A stretch of DNA of 42,084 nucleotides from an uncultured Bacteroidales bacterium (GCA_900317955.1 ONIP01000019.1:1-42084), one strand, 5' to 3'; positions 17,656 through 26,302 are shown, counted from the first letter of the stretch. Numbers and translations are program-made. Notes: generated by a model not told the origin, from the letters alone.

Positions 17656-18030
17656 TTAATTATCATAAACGCACGAATCAGGGACGTATTTGGCCCTGAG
17701 TATCGTATCTAGAATTACCGCTTGGCGAAGGTTGAAATCAACTTGAGGTTCCTGCACTTCTGCCACGGGCATTTTTTGTGAGTTCTGGGACTGGGCAGGC
17801 CGAGCTGGAGCATCCATTGTCTCATAAGTGAAATAACCTGCCGACCGTTCCTCATCAGCAAAACTCTTTTTTTCGGGTTTGGCCGTTTTAAATAATGACT
17901 CAAACGCCGGCTGAGGAGTTTCTGTAGAATTCTCCAGGTCGGAGAGTTCCTGCCGGAAAGCCTTGATAGACTTTGCCGACTTCCCACCGACCAGGAGAAT
18001 TAATACTACTATGATGAGGAAATATTCCAT
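17656..18030 (-). CDS. Small membrane-anchored protein of unknown function
   Basis: A 124-aa protein with one N-terminal membrane segment (MEYFLIIVVLILLVGG) followed by a charged, low-complexity cytoplasmic or periplasmic tail. The tail ends in a more ordered 'FNLRQAVILDTILRAKYVPD'. I do not recognise the family. The single-helix-plus-tail build resembles TatA- or YajC-sized accessory proteins, but no motif proves this. It starts 20 nt after secDF and ends 34 nt before the TonB receptor, so it is probably co-transcribed with both. Orientation is uncertain. Confidence 0.75.
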   Translation of the reverse strand: MEYFLIIVVLILLVGGKSAKSIKAFRQELSDLENSTETPQPAFESLFKTAKPEKKSFADEERSAGYFTYETMDAPARPAQSQNSQKMPVAEVQEPQVDFNLRQAVILDTILRAKYVPDSCVYDN

Positions 18031-18050
18031 CGTCTTTTAATTCAATATTA

Positions 18051-21000
18051 TTAAGCTTCTACTGCTTTTTGCTCACGACGTGAAATCTCGAAAACGATGG
18101 AGCAAGCAATGCACACTGAGGAGAAGACACCGCAAACGACACCAACCAAAATTGCGAAGATGAAACCACGAATTACCTCACCACCAAAGATGAACATCAT
18201 CAGCAGGGTGAAGAACGTGGTGCCACTCGTATTTATAGTACGAGCCAACGTAGAGTTGACGGCATCGTTCATGTGAGATTTGAGCGAACGTTTGGGATAG
18301 AGCTTACGGTACTCACGGACACGGTCGAAAATAACCACGGTAGCATTGATTGAGTAACCGATAACAGTCAGTACTGCTGCAATAAATGACTGGTCGACAT
18401 CCAAATTGAAGGGAAGCAGACCATGCAGCAAGGCGAATACACCGATAACCAAGATGGTATCGTGAGCCAGAGCAACAACACTACCCACACCGAAACGCCA
18501 GCTGCGGAAACGCAGACCAATGTAAACAAACATTACAAGCAGACCACCTATGACAGCTAAGAATGCATTACGAACTAAATCATTTGCAATCGAGGCGCCC
18601 ACCTGCTCGGACTGAATAATACCAAGCGGGTTGGTCTCAGTGCTGCGGAACTCATCTTCAGAGATTGCACCTGCAAAGAAATCTTTCGTACCGGCATAGA
18701 GAAGTGAGGCAATCTCATTGTTCACAGCCTCGCCATCCTCGTTGAATTTGTATTTGGTGGTAATCTTCAACTGGGTGCTGGGACCGTATGTCTTTACTTC
18801 AGGAGCCTCGCCAAATTGGTTGTTCAATGCTGCGCGGACATCGACAGCATTGACAGGCTGGTCAAAACGGACAACATAAGTGCGACCACCGGTGAAATCA
18901 ATACCACGGCTTAAGCCACGGGCGAAAATACCAATCAAGCAGATGGCCACTGCACAGACAGCGATAATATAGAACAATTTGCGTTTGCCAATGAAATCAT
19001 ATTTGGCATTACGCATGAAGTTCTCAGAGAATGGGAACGAGAAATTAATCTTCTTTTTGTGGTTAAGCATCCAATCGATGCAGAGACGGGTAATGAAGAT
19101 AGAGGTAAACAGTGAAGTGACAATACCAATACAGAGAGTGACGGCAAAGCCTTGTACAGGGCCTGAACCGAACATGATAAGAACAACACCCAGCAGGAAG
19201 GTTGTCACCTGACCGTCAATGATGGCCGAATATGCATTGCTGAAACCAGCTGACACCGCATTGGCCATGCTGGCACCTGAACGCAGTTCCTCTTTGATAC
19301 GCTCATATATAATAACGTTACCGTCCACTGCCATTGCCAAGGTAAGAACTATACCGGCAATACCAGGCATTGTGAGTACTGCATTGACAGAGGCAAGCAC
19401 ACCAAACAGCAAGAAGATATTCGTCACAAGGGCGATAGCGGAAACCCAACCACCGCGATTGTAGAACACCACCATATAAATAAGAACAATGATGAAAGCA
19501 AGGATGAATGAAATCAAACCCTTGTTAATAGACTCCTGACCAAGAGAAGGTCCGACAACAGCTTCCTGAACAATAACGGCAGGAGCAGGAAGTTTACCTG
19601 ACTTAAGAATATTAGCCAAGTCTTTTGCCTCCTCAAGAGTGAAGTTACCCGTAATGGAGGAGCGACCACCTGCAATCTCACCATTAACTGTGGGTGCGGA
19701 ATAAACCAGGTCGTCAAGAACAATGGCAATGCATTTGTGTACATTCTCACCGGTGATGCGTTTCCAGTCGCGAGCGCCTTCACTATTCATCGTCATGGAA
19801 ATCTCGTTGCCACCGGCATTGGTGAAGTCCTGATGAGCATCGGTAATTACGCTACCGTCAAGCAGAGCGGTGCCACCACGTGAGGTGATACGAATAGCAT
19901 AAAGTGCATAAACATCAGTTCCTTCTTTCCAAGGCTTGGCGTCCCAAAGAAACTTAACAGTACGGCTGTCGATGATGCGCTTTTCAAAAGCCATTGCAAT
20001 CATCTGGTTGATAGCCTCACGGTCTTTGGCACGAGCGTGTCCGACTACGGGTCCGGGCAAAATGCCATAATTCGGGTCAATGCTCGGAATCAACATCTCG
20101 GGAGAGAGTAATGGATGTTCCTTGGAAAGATCACCGTTTGACTTTTCATTCTTATTATTGTCACCGGCCAAGGCACTCAAGAGGGAATCTCCTTCGGCAT
20201 TGGCCTGCTGAGCCATCGTGTCAACCACATTTTCTGTTCCCTCGGCAACAACATCGGCACCACCGATAGAAGCAATATACTCATCAATCTTCTCCAGCAT
20301 CGGCAAAGCTTCACTGTTGTCATAGGTCAGCCAGAATTCAAGTTGTGCGGTACCTTGGAGGAGTTTGCGTACACGCTGAGGATCCTTTACACCGGGAAGC
20401 TCAACAAGAATACGTTCGGATGCACGCAGCTGTTGGATATTAGGCTGAGCCACACCAAACTTGTCAATACGCTGACGAAGAATTTCATAAGTACGGTCGT
20501 ATGCGCTAGCGGCCTCTTCCTTGACTACTTTGATAACAGCATCATTATCATCGTTCAGTTTAATGCGGTCGCGCAACTGGGTATTGAAATAAGATGCCAA
20601 CTGAACATCGGGGTTCACCTCGCGGATAGCGTCATAGAAAAGCGACACAAAATCTCTGTTTGTGGTCTTTTTCTGTGTTGCCACAGCCATGTCGATGGCT
20701 TTATTGAAAACGGAATCTTCGGTATGGTCTGCCAGGGCACGAACCACATCAACGGTCGAAACCTCAAGCATTACATTCATACCGCCCTTCAGGTCAAGGC
20801 CAAGGTTTATCTCTCGAGATTGGCACTGACGATAGGTGTAACCGAGATAGACTTTTTCGGTAGCCATTGAATCGAGGTACTGAGCCTCACGGGCTATCAA
20901 AAGTGAGTCTTTGAGTGTTTGAGCATACAGTGCGTCACCATGAGATTTGGTGGCAATTAAATTTTGCGCTGTCGTACCCTCAACATAGGCCTTTGCCGCT

Positions 21001-21110
21001 TTTTCTGCGTTCTTCTCAACCCTGCTTGTAACAAAAGTGAACGACAATTGATACAAACATACTAAGACAAATGCCCATGTAAGAAATCTAATAAGTCCTT
21101 TATTCTGCAT
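18051..21110 (-). CDS. secDF: Protein translocase subunit SecDF (fused)
   Basis: A 1019-aa fusion of SecD and SecF, the proton-driven subunits that aid Sec export on the periplasmic side of the inner membrane. The SecD part has an N-terminal membrane helix, the motif 'INLGLDLKGGMNVMLEV', the periplasmic P1 domain, and a membrane block after 'VVGPSLGQESINKGL'. SecF begins near residue 698 with 'MRNAKYDFIGKRKLFYII' and carries its own 'GIDFTGGRTYVVRFDQ' motif. Around twelve membrane segments are expected. A polar linker (about 290-335, rich in Asn, Asp and Glu) is inserted in the SecD part. Fused SecDF is usual in Bacteroidetes. The downstream genes code for exported proteins and no terminator separates them. 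Confidence 0.96.
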   Translation of the reverse strand: MQNKGLIRFLTWAFVLVCLYQLSFTFVTSRVEKNAEKAAKAYVEGTTAQNLIATKSHGDALYAQTLKDSLLIAREAQYLDSMATEKVYLGYTYRQCQSREINLGLDLKGGMNVMLEVSTVDVVRALADHTEDSVFNKAIDMAVATQKKTTNRDFVSLFYDAIREVNPDVQLASYFNTQLRDRIKLNDDNDAVIKVVKEEAASAYDRTYEILRQRIDKFGVAQPNIQQLRASERILVELPGVKDPQRVRKLLQGTAQLEFWLTYDNSEALPMLEKIDEYIASIGGADVVAEGTENVVDTMAQQANAEGDSLLSALAGDNNKNEKSNGDLSKEHPLLSPEMLIPSIDPNYGILPGPVVGHARAKDREAINQMIAMAFEKRIIDSRTVKFLWDAKPWKEGTDVYALYAIRITSRGGTALLDGSVITDAHQDFTNAGGNEISMTMNSEGARDWKRITGENVHKCIAIVLDDLVYSAPTVNGEIAGGRSSITGNFTLEEAKDLANILKSGKLPAPAVIVQEAVVGPSLGQESINKGLISFILAFIIVLIYMVVFYNRGGWVSAIALVTNIFLLFGVLASVNAVLTMPGIAGIVLTLAMAVDGNVIIYERIKEELRSGASMANAVSAGFSNAYSAIIDGQVTTFLLGVVLIMFGSGPVQGFAVTLCIGIVTSLFTSIFITRLCIDWMLNHKKKINFSFPFSENFMRNAKYDFIGKRKLFYIIAVCAVAICLIGIFARGLSRGIDFTGGRTYVVRFDQPVNAVDVRAALNNQFGEAPEVKTYGPSTQLKITTKYKFNEDGEAVNNEIASLLYAGTKDFFAGAISEDEFRSTETNPLGIIQSEQVGASIANDLVRNAFLAVIGGLLVMFVYIGLRFRSWRFGVGSVVALAHDTILVIGVFALLHGLLPFNLDVDQSFIAAVLTVIGYSINATVVIFDRVREYRKLYPKRSLKSHMNDAVNSTLARTINTSGTTFFTLLMMFIFGGEVIRGFIFAILVGVVCGVFSSVCIACSIVFEISRREQKAVEA

Positions 21111-21157
21111 ATCTTACGTGTTAAAGTTTTAATTAGTTATTACACATTTTGAATATG

Positions 21158-21188
21158 CAAAGATAACAAATTTTATCGACACAACAAG
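21158..21188 (-). promoter_or_regulatory. Promoter of secDF
   Basis: Minus-strand -7 box TATCTTTG (plus 21158-21165) with CTTG 19 nt upstream (plus 21185-21188). This is a close match to the Bacteroidetes consensus; the predicted leader is about 40 nt. It diverges from the radC promoter. Confidence 0.75.
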
Positions 21189-21208
21189 CATTTTTCCAAA
21201 AAAAGCCG

Positions 21209-21216
21209 TATTTTTG
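21209..21216 (+). promoter_or_regulatory. Promoter -7 box of radC
   Basis: TATTTTTG matches TAnnTTTG, 16 nt before the chosen ATG of radC. Transcription would start near 21223 and leave a leader of only about 9 nt. This box decides the start codon: the upstream TTG (21214) lies inside it and cannot be the start. Confidence 0.6.
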
Positions 21217-21231
21217 CAAAAAAAAAATCCG

Positions 21232-21966
21232 ATGAACTACATTAACGACCTCGACAGCTCTAAAAGCATACCCATCACTCAATGGGCAGAAGAAGACCGA
21301 CCACGCGAAAAGATGCTCGCTCACGGCAAAAAAAGTCTAACCGACAGTGAACTTATCGCCATACTCCTGCGCACCGGCATCAAAGGTGCTAGCGCCATCG
21401 ACCTTGCTAAAAAAATCCTGCAGCAATCAAACAACCGCCTCTCCGACCTCGCACGTATGGAAATAACTGATTTACAGAAATACAACAAAGGTCTAGGAAT
21501 GGCAAAATCCGTCACCATTCTCGCCGCCCTCGAACTAGGCAACAGAATGCTGAAAGAAGTGAACGAAAATCAGGAGCATATCATCAAAAATAGCGATGAC
21601 CTCTTCCACTACATCGCCCCCACAATCATGGATCTCCCCACCGAAGAGTTTTGGGCGGTATATCTAAACCAACGCAACAAAGTTATCTGGAAACAACGTA
21701 TCGGCATGGGCGGAATCACTCAAACCACTGTCGACCTTCGGGTAATCTTCCGTGCAGCATTGGAACACAATGCTGTAGCCGTTGCTGTAGCTCACAACCA
21801 TCCCTCTGGAAACCTCCGCCCGAGCCAGGCCGACAAAGAACTCACCCAACGCATCTCAGATGCTGGCAAAATATTGTCCGTCAAATTAATCGAACATCTT
21901 GTTGTGGGAATACTGCCCGAAGGGAAACCTGGATATTACAGTTTCACTGAGTCCGGTCTTTTGTAA
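21232..21966 (+). CDS. radC: RadC family JAB-domain protein
   Basis: A 244-aa protein named DNA repair protein RadC by homology, although its repair role is doubtful in the literature. The N-terminal helix-hairpin-helix part includes 'LTDSELIAILLRTGIKGASA'. The C-terminal JAB/MPN+ domain carries the zinc-binding metalloprotease-type signature 'VAHNHPSGNLRPSQAD' (HxH, then S and D) near residues 185-200, so it is potentially active. I start at ATG 21232 because the promoter -7 box lies just upstream; the predicted leader is very short. The 3' end overlaps the convergent folB gene by 23 bp. Confidence 0.94.
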   Translation: MNYINDLDSSKSIPITQWAEEDRPREKMLAHGKKSLTDSELIAILLRTGIKGASAIDLAKKILQQSNNRLSDLARMEITDLQKYNKGLGMAKSVTILAALELGNRMLKEVNENQEHIIKNSDDLFHYIAPTIMDLPTEEFWAVYLNQRNKVIWKQRIGMGGITQTTVDLRVIFRAALEHNAVAVAVAHNHPSGNLRPSQADKELTQRISDAGKILSVKLIEHLVVGILPEGKPGYYSFTESGLL

Positions 21967-22306
21967 TCTCTACCGACACCGACTCCAACTGTCCCCCCAA
22001 CGGAGGATTGAGTTTGCAAACTTTTACCCACACACGCTCTATTGCTGGAAAACTGTCCAGCAAAGCTTCGCACACGCGCTCCCCCACATGCTCCAACAAA
22101 TGCGACGGCCTTTCTACCTGCCGCTTCACTTCTTGATAAACATCCAAATAGCTAACCGTATCTTCTATGTTATCAGACAATTGAGCCTTGCTCGTATCCG
22201 TCTCAAACGACACATCCAAACAGAAATGGGTACCGATTGCCTGTTCTTCGGCAAAGCATCCGTGGAAAGCATAAAAATGCATCCCGTTAAGTGTAATTTT
22301 GCTCAT
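21944..22306 (-). CDS. folB: Dihydroneopterin aldolase
   Basis: A 120-aa enzyme of folate synthesis that cleaves 7,8-dihydroneopterin to hydroxymethyl-dihydropterin and glycolaldehyde. The N-terminal 'GMHFYAFHGCFAEEQAIGTH' holds the conserved Glu that binds the pterin, and the late 'VWVKVCKLNPPL' holds the conserved catalytic Lys. Length matches the family, which forms cytoplasmic octamers. It converges on radC with a 23-bp overlap. It lies downstream of pheS on the same strand, after a 163-nt gap without a good terminator. A duplicated 10-nt unit sits directly ahead of its start codon. Confidence 0.93.
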   Translation of the reverse strand: MSKITLNGMHFYAFHGCFAEEQAIGTHFCLDVSFETDTSKAQLSDNIEDTVSYLDVYQEVKRQVERPSHLLEHVGERVCEALLDSFPAIERVWVKVCKLNPPLGGQLESVSVEITKDRTQ

Positions 22307-22307
22307 A

Positions 22308-22327
22308 ATTGCTAACTATTGCTAACT
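22308..22327. repeat. Two tandem copies of a 10-bp unit
   Basis: ATTGCTAACT is repeated exactly twice, directly ahead of the folB start codon, where a ribosome would bind. Copy-number change here could shift folB expression; this is speculation. Confidence 0.6.
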
Positions 22328-22381
22328 AGGCACTTTCGTCATAACTTGCCAATTGGTTCACCCTTCCCTCAAGACCTCCCA

Positions 22382-22430
22382 AGGGTGCCATCCAAGAGCT
22401 CCAAACCATGAGCCACACATACGGCACCCT
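22382..22430. repeat. Inverted repeat between pheS and folB
   Basis: AGGGTGCC (22382-22389) and GGCACCCT (22423-22430) form an 8-bp inverted repeat with a 33-nt loop. No T run follows on either strand, so I do not call it a terminator. Confidence 0.4.
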
Positions 22431-22469
22431 CGCAAATCACAACTTGTCCACAACAGAAAACACAGCTCG

Positions 22470-23528
22470 TCACACAATCGTGTCAAACTGCTTCAGGAAA
22501 CGAAGATCGTTCTCGAAATACAGACGCAGATCGCGCACCTGATACTTCAGCATAGCCATGCGTTCAACTCCCATACCAAAAGCGAAGCCAGTGTATTCAT
22601 TCGGATCTATACCACTTGCTTTCAACACATTGGGATCAACCATGCCACATCCAAGAATCTCCAGCCAGCCAGTACCCTTGCAGATATTACAGCCTTTTCC
22701 GCCACATATTCCGCAGGAAATATCCATCTCTGCAGAAGGCTCTGTAAACGGGAAATACGAAGGTCTGAGACGTATCTGAGTTTGCTCGCCGAACATCTCC
22801 TTTGCAAAATACAGCAAGGTCTGCTTCAAATCAGCAAAAGAAACTTTCTTGTCGACATACAATCCCTCCACTTGATGGAATATGCAATGGGCGCGGGCAC
22901 TGATGGCCTCGTTGCGGAACACACGTCCCGGCATAATAACACGGATGGGCGGTTTCTGGCGTTCCATCACCCTGACCTGCACTCCCGAGGTATGGGTGCG
23001 GAGCAGTACATCCGTCGGCTTGTTAACCTCTGGATCCTTCTCTACGAAGAAAGTGTCCTGCATATCTCGTGCGGGGTGGTCGAGGGCAAAATTCAAAGCC
23101 GAGAAAACATGATAGTCATCCTCAATCTCAGGACCATCTGCCACAGTAAACCCGATGCGGGCAAAAATGTCAACAATCTCATTCATCACCACCGACAACA
23201 CATGTCGGCTTCCCAACTCTGAGAAATCGGTAGGCATAGTCAAATCGTTCGTACTTTCCTGCTCTCTGTGCTCCTCTACAAACGACTTAAACTCCTCAAT
23301 CTTACCCACGGCAGCCGTTTTCAACATATTGAGAGCCTTGCCGATATCCTTTTTTTCTTCGTTGGGTATCGACTTAAACTGCTCGAAGAGCTCACTTATC
23401 ACACCTTTCTTGCCCAGATACTTCACGCGGAACATCTCTACATCCGCGGCTTTGTTCTGGAAATTTTCAATGCTGGTGGCCTGAATATCATCAATATAGG
23501 CCTGAATTTTGTCTTTTAGTGTATTCAT
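22470..23528 (-). CDS. pheS: Phenylalanine--tRNA ligase alpha subunit
   Basis: A 352-aa catalytic subunit of the cytoplasmic alpha2-beta2 class II synthetase that charges tRNA-Phe. It has an N-terminal coiled-coil arm (about 1-90) and the class II core. Motif 2 lies around 'VMPGRVFRNEAISARAHCIF', followed by 'FHQVEGLYVD', and motif 3 is 'GFAFGMGVERMAML'. A Cys-rich stretch 'CGICGGKGCNICKGTGWLEI' precedes motif 3, as in many bacterial PheS proteins. Its start codon overlaps the stop of the upstream cyclophilin gene (ATGA), so the two are translationally coupled. pheT is not in the window, so the subunits are encoded apart. Confidence 0.97.
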   Translation of the reverse strand: MNTLKDKIQAYIDDIQATSIENFQNKAADVEMFRVKYLGKKGVISELFEQFKSIPNEEKKDIGKALNMLKTAAVGKIEEFKSFVEEHREQESTNDLTMPTDFSELGSRHVLSVVMNEIVDIFARIGFTVADGPEIEDDYHVFSALNFALDHPARDMQDTFFVEKDPEVNKPTDVLLRTHTSGVQVRVMERQKPPIRVIMPGRVFRNEAISARAHCIFHQVEGLYVDKKVSFADLKQTLLYFAKEMFGEQTQIRLRPSYFPFTEPSAEMDISCGICGGKGCNICKGTGWLEILGCGMVDPNVLKASGIDPNEYTGFAFGMGVERMAMLKYQVRDLRLYFENDLRFLKQFDTIV

Positions 23529-24214
23529 TTCTCAATTATAGTCATCTTCATTTTCACATCTTCCAATGGACGATTCATCGGCCCGCATGCCACGGCAGCG
23601 ATCTTGTCCACAACTTCAAGTCCTTCTACCACTTCGCCGAATACCGTATAGTCACCGTCCAAAAATGGTGTCCCACCCAATGTGGCGTACACTTCTGCCT
23701 GTTCTTTGGTGAAACTCTTGCCCATGCCGGTCTCCACACGTTTCAGTTTCTCTGCATCCCATTTTTCACCTTGAACTATATAAAACTGGCACGATGACGA
23801 ACGCTTCTCGGGATTCACCTGGTCTGCCTGACGTGCTGCAGCCAAAGCACCTTTCTTGTGATACAGCGATGGTACAAACTCAGCCGGCAACGTGTACCCT
23901 AATTCGCCGTTCCCGAGCATCTCCCCCTTCTTAGCGTTACGTGAATTCGGGTCACCACCCTGTATCATAAAGTTCTGGATAACCCTGTGGAAAAGCACTC
24001 CGTCATACGTACCTTCTTTTACCAATTTTAAAAAATTATCACGGTGTTTAGGGGTCTCGTTATACAATTTCACGACAATATCCCCATACGCCGTCTCAAT
24101 TTTTACATAATATACTTTATCTGTGTTTCCTCCCTGTTTGTCAATCTTTTGCGCATTCGCACCAAAAAGAAACGACAAGAAAACTACTATAAAACAAATT
24201 TTTTTTGTTATCAT
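23525..24214 (-). CDS. Exported peptidyl-prolyl isomerase, cyclophilin type
   Basis: A 229-aa protein with a signal peptide (MITKKICFIVVFLSFLFGANA) and one cyclophilin domain, which speeds cis-trans isomerisation of prolyl bonds, here in the periplasm or beyond. The active-site region 'VLFHRVIQNFMIQGGDPNSR' is well conserved, including the catalytic Arg. I start at 24214 because this gives the signal peptide; the longer frame upstream would cross the promoter. The stop codon overlaps the pheS start by 4 nt, an odd pairing of a periplasmic foldase with a tRNA synthetase. Confidence 0.93.
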   Translation of the reverse strand: MITKKICFIVVFLSFLFGANAQKIDKQGGNTDKVYYVKIETAYGDIVVKLYNETPKHRDNFLKLVKEGTYDGVLFHRVIQNFMIQGGDPNSRNAKKGEMLGNGELGYTLPAEFVPSLYHKKGALAAARQADQVNPEKRSSSCQFYIVQGEKWDAEKLKRVETGMGKSFTKEQAEVYATLGGTPFLDGDYTVFGEVVEGLEVVDKIAAVACGPMNRPLEDVKMKMTIIEK

Positions 24215-24237
24215 ACCGTGTTTTTTTACTATCTTTG
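24204..24237 (+). promoter_or_regulatory. Promoter of the lipoprotein-DUF4301 unit
   Basis: Plus-strand -7 box TATCTTTG (24230-24237) with TTTG at 24204-24207; the 22-nt spacer is slightly long. The start codon is 55 nt past the box. The site overlaps the start of the divergent cyclophilin gene. Confidence 0.65.
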
Positions 24238-24243
24238 CAGATG

Positions 24244-24277
24244 CAAAATTAGTCAAAAAAATTCATATAATCACAAA
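24244..24277 (-). promoter_or_regulatory. Promoter of the cyclophilin-pheS operon
   Basis: Minus-strand -7 box TAATTTTG (plus 24244-24251) with TTTG at plus 24274-24277, spacer 22 nt. The predicted leader is about 24 nt. It is only 6 bp from the opposing -7 box, so the two promoters are back to back. Confidence 0.6.
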
Positions 24278-24292
24278 ATAAAAGAAAATTTT

Positions 24293-24736
24293 ATGAAGAA
24301 AAAAGTTCTGCCGTTTATCGGCCTTCTGTTAATCAGCGTATTATCCGCTACTGTTCTAAGTTCATGCGATAAAGACACCTGGTGCTATCTTGAAGTCACT
24401 GTATTAGATTCCAAGAAGGACAACATGCCTGCTCCAGGTGCATGGATTAGGGTTCGGTATATTAAAAACAACCCGGATAACCCAGACAACCCTGTATTTG
24501 GCACTATTGATACTATCACACAATGCGATGCCTCCGGTGTTGCCCGCACCAAACTCGCCGCTCCTGCCATCTTCACCATCCTTGCCCGCATTGACGAACC
24601 CGACACAGTTAACCACAAATACTACTACCGCCAAGGCGAACGCTCCGTCCGCCTCAAACCCGGTGAAGTGGTAGCCACCTCCGTCAAAGTTACTGGCGAC
24701 AAAACCCTTGGACGAGCCGACTTCCAAGAACTTTAA
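24293..24736 (+). CDS. Lipoprotein with Ig-like/carboxypeptidase-regulatory-like fold
   Basis: A 147-aa lipoprotein. The signal 'MKKKVLPFIGLLLISVLSAT' leads to the lipobox LSSC with Cys25. The mature part has the rhythm of a small beta sandwich: 'WCYLEVTVLDSKK', 'TQCDASGVARTKL', then 'GERSVRLKPGEVVATSVKV', similar to the regulatory-like domains seen at the start of TonB receptors. No enzyme motif is visible. I start at 24293 because the upstream open frame runs back across the promoter. DUF4301 follows after 18 nt, so the two are one operon. Function is unknown. Confidence 0.85.
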   Translation: MKKKVLPFIGLLLISVLSATVLSSCDKDTWCYLEVTVLDSKKDNMPAPGAWIRVRYIKNNPDNPDNPVFGTIDTITQCDASGVARTKLAAPAIFTILARIDEPDTVNHKYYYRQGERSVRLKPGEVVATSVKVTGDKTLGRADFQEL

Positions 24737-24754
24737 CACAAATCAACCTCCATC

Positions 24755-26302
24755 ATGAACACCAAGTTTTCAAATGCCGACCTCAAACAAATTGCCGACC
24801 TCGGCCTGACCCAAGAGGCTGTAGCTGCCCAAATTGAGAACTTCCGCAAAGGTTTCCCCAAAACAGAACTTATTGATGCCGCCACTGTCGAAAATGGCGG
24901 CATCATGCGTATGGATGACAACGCCATCAACCACTACGTTTCTTCCTATAAGCAAGCATCCGCCGGAAAGAAAATCCTCAAATTTGTACCAGCCTCCGGT
25001 GCAGCCACCCGCATGTTTAAGGATCTCTACTCCTTTACCGCCACCTACTTCGGCCTCGACTACAACATCGAGAAGGAGCACCCTTCCGTTAAACAATTCA
25101 TCGAGAAAATCCGTACCTTCGCCTTCTTCGACGATCTCGTCGCTTGCATGGAAAAGCACCATGCAGATTTCGGCGACTACATGGACCGCGGAGACTTCTC
25201 CTCTGTCATCAACTTTCTTCTGAAAGAACAATACCTTGGCTACGGCAACCTCCCCAAAGGTCTACTCAAATTCCATCGCTACGGCCATCTTCAGCGCACC
25301 CCTCTCGAAGAACACATCGTTGAAGGAGCCGAATACGCTCGCATGTCCGACGGCACAGTCAACCTCCACTTCACTGTCTCTCCCGAACACCGCGCACTCT
25401 TCCGCAAGAAAATCAGCGAAGTAAAACGTTATTACGAAGACGCCTTCCACGTCAAGCTCAATATCTCCTTCTCCGAACAGAAGCACTACACCGACATCAT
25501 CGCCGTCGACGAACAGAACAACCCCGTCCGCGATGAACAAGGTCGCCTCATCTTCCGTCCTGGCGGCCACGGTGCTCTTATCGAGAACCTAAACGAACAA
25601 CGCGCCGATCTCATCTTTATCAAAAACATCGACAACGTTGTGCCCGACTGGATGAAGCACACCACCATCGTATACAAAAAAGTCCTCGCAGGCCTACTGC
25701 TCGAGCTCCAGGATCAGTGCTTTAAATACCTCAACCTCCTCGACCACAAGGCTACGCCTCGTCAACTCAAAGAAATCGAGCATTACCTCCAAAACACACT
25801 CCACACCCAACTGCCCGACAACTACAACACCCTCGATACCAATCAGCAAGTCCAGACACTACACCGCTTGCTCGACCGTCCAATCCGCGTTTGCGGCATG
25901 GTAAAAAACCAAGGAGAACCCGGTGGTGGTCCCTTCTACACTCGCAACACTCAAGGCGTCACAAGCCTGCAAATAGTCGAAACGGCTCAAATCAACCGTT
26001 CCAATCCCCAGCAGGAAGCCATTCTTGCAAGTGCCACCCATTTCAATCCTGTCGACCTCGTCTGCGCTACCAAGAACTACAAAGGACGCTACTTCAACCT
26101 CCGCCAGTTCATCGACCCTGCCACTGGCTTCATCAGCAAAAAGAGCAAAGGTGCCACTGTCCTCAAATCTCAGGAGCTGCCTGGTCTTTGGAACGGTGCC
26201 ATGGCAAACTGGATTACTCTCTTCGTCGAAGTACCCCTCGCCACCTTCAATCCTGTCAAAACTGTCAACGACTTGCTTCGCAAAGAGCACCTCGAAGCCT
26301 GA
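24755..26302 (+). CDS. DUF4301 family protein, nucleotidyltransferase-like
   Basis: A 515-aa soluble protein that I recognise as DUF4301, a family found mainly in Bacteroidetes. The motif 'KILKFVPASGAATRMFKDLY' (74-93) resembles the glycine-rich phosphate loop of sugar-nucleotide pyrophosphorylases (PASGxGTRM). Further conserved-looking blocks are 'IFRPGGHGALIENLNEQRAD' and the C-terminal 'FVEVPLATFNPVKTVNDLL'. A role in making or breaking a nucleotide sugar is therefore a reasonable guess, not shown. It follows a lipoprotein gene by 18 nt and is closed by a strong terminator. Confidence 0.88.
   Translation: MNTKFSNADLKQIADLGLTQEAVAAQIENFRKGFPKTELIDAATVENGGIMRMDDNAINHYVSSYKQASAGKKILKFVPASGAATRMFKDLYSFTATYFGLDYNIEKEHPSVKQFIEKIRTFAFFDDLVACMEKHHADFGDYMDRGDFSSVINFLLKEQYLGYGNLPKGLLKFHRYGHLQRTPLEEHIVEGAEYARMSDGTVNLHFTVSPEHRALFRKKISEVKRYYEDAFHVKLNISFSEQKHYTDIIAVDEQNNPVRDEQGRLIFRPGGHGALIENLNEQRADLIFIKNIDNVVPDWMKHTTIVYKKVLAGLLLELQDQCFKYLNLLDHKATPRQLKEIEHYLQNTLHTQLPDNYNTLDTNQQVQTLHRLLDRPIRVCGMVKNQGEPGGGPFYTRNTQGVTSLQIVETAQINRSNPQQEAILASATHFNPVDLVCATKNYKGRYFNLRQFIDPATGFISKKSKGATVLKSQELPGLWNGAMANWITLFVEVPLATFNPVKTVNDLLRKEHLEA

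Noticed and set aside
22353..23222. 289-codon open frame on the plus strand
   Set aside because: Antisense to pheS, where class II synthetase motifs are intact.
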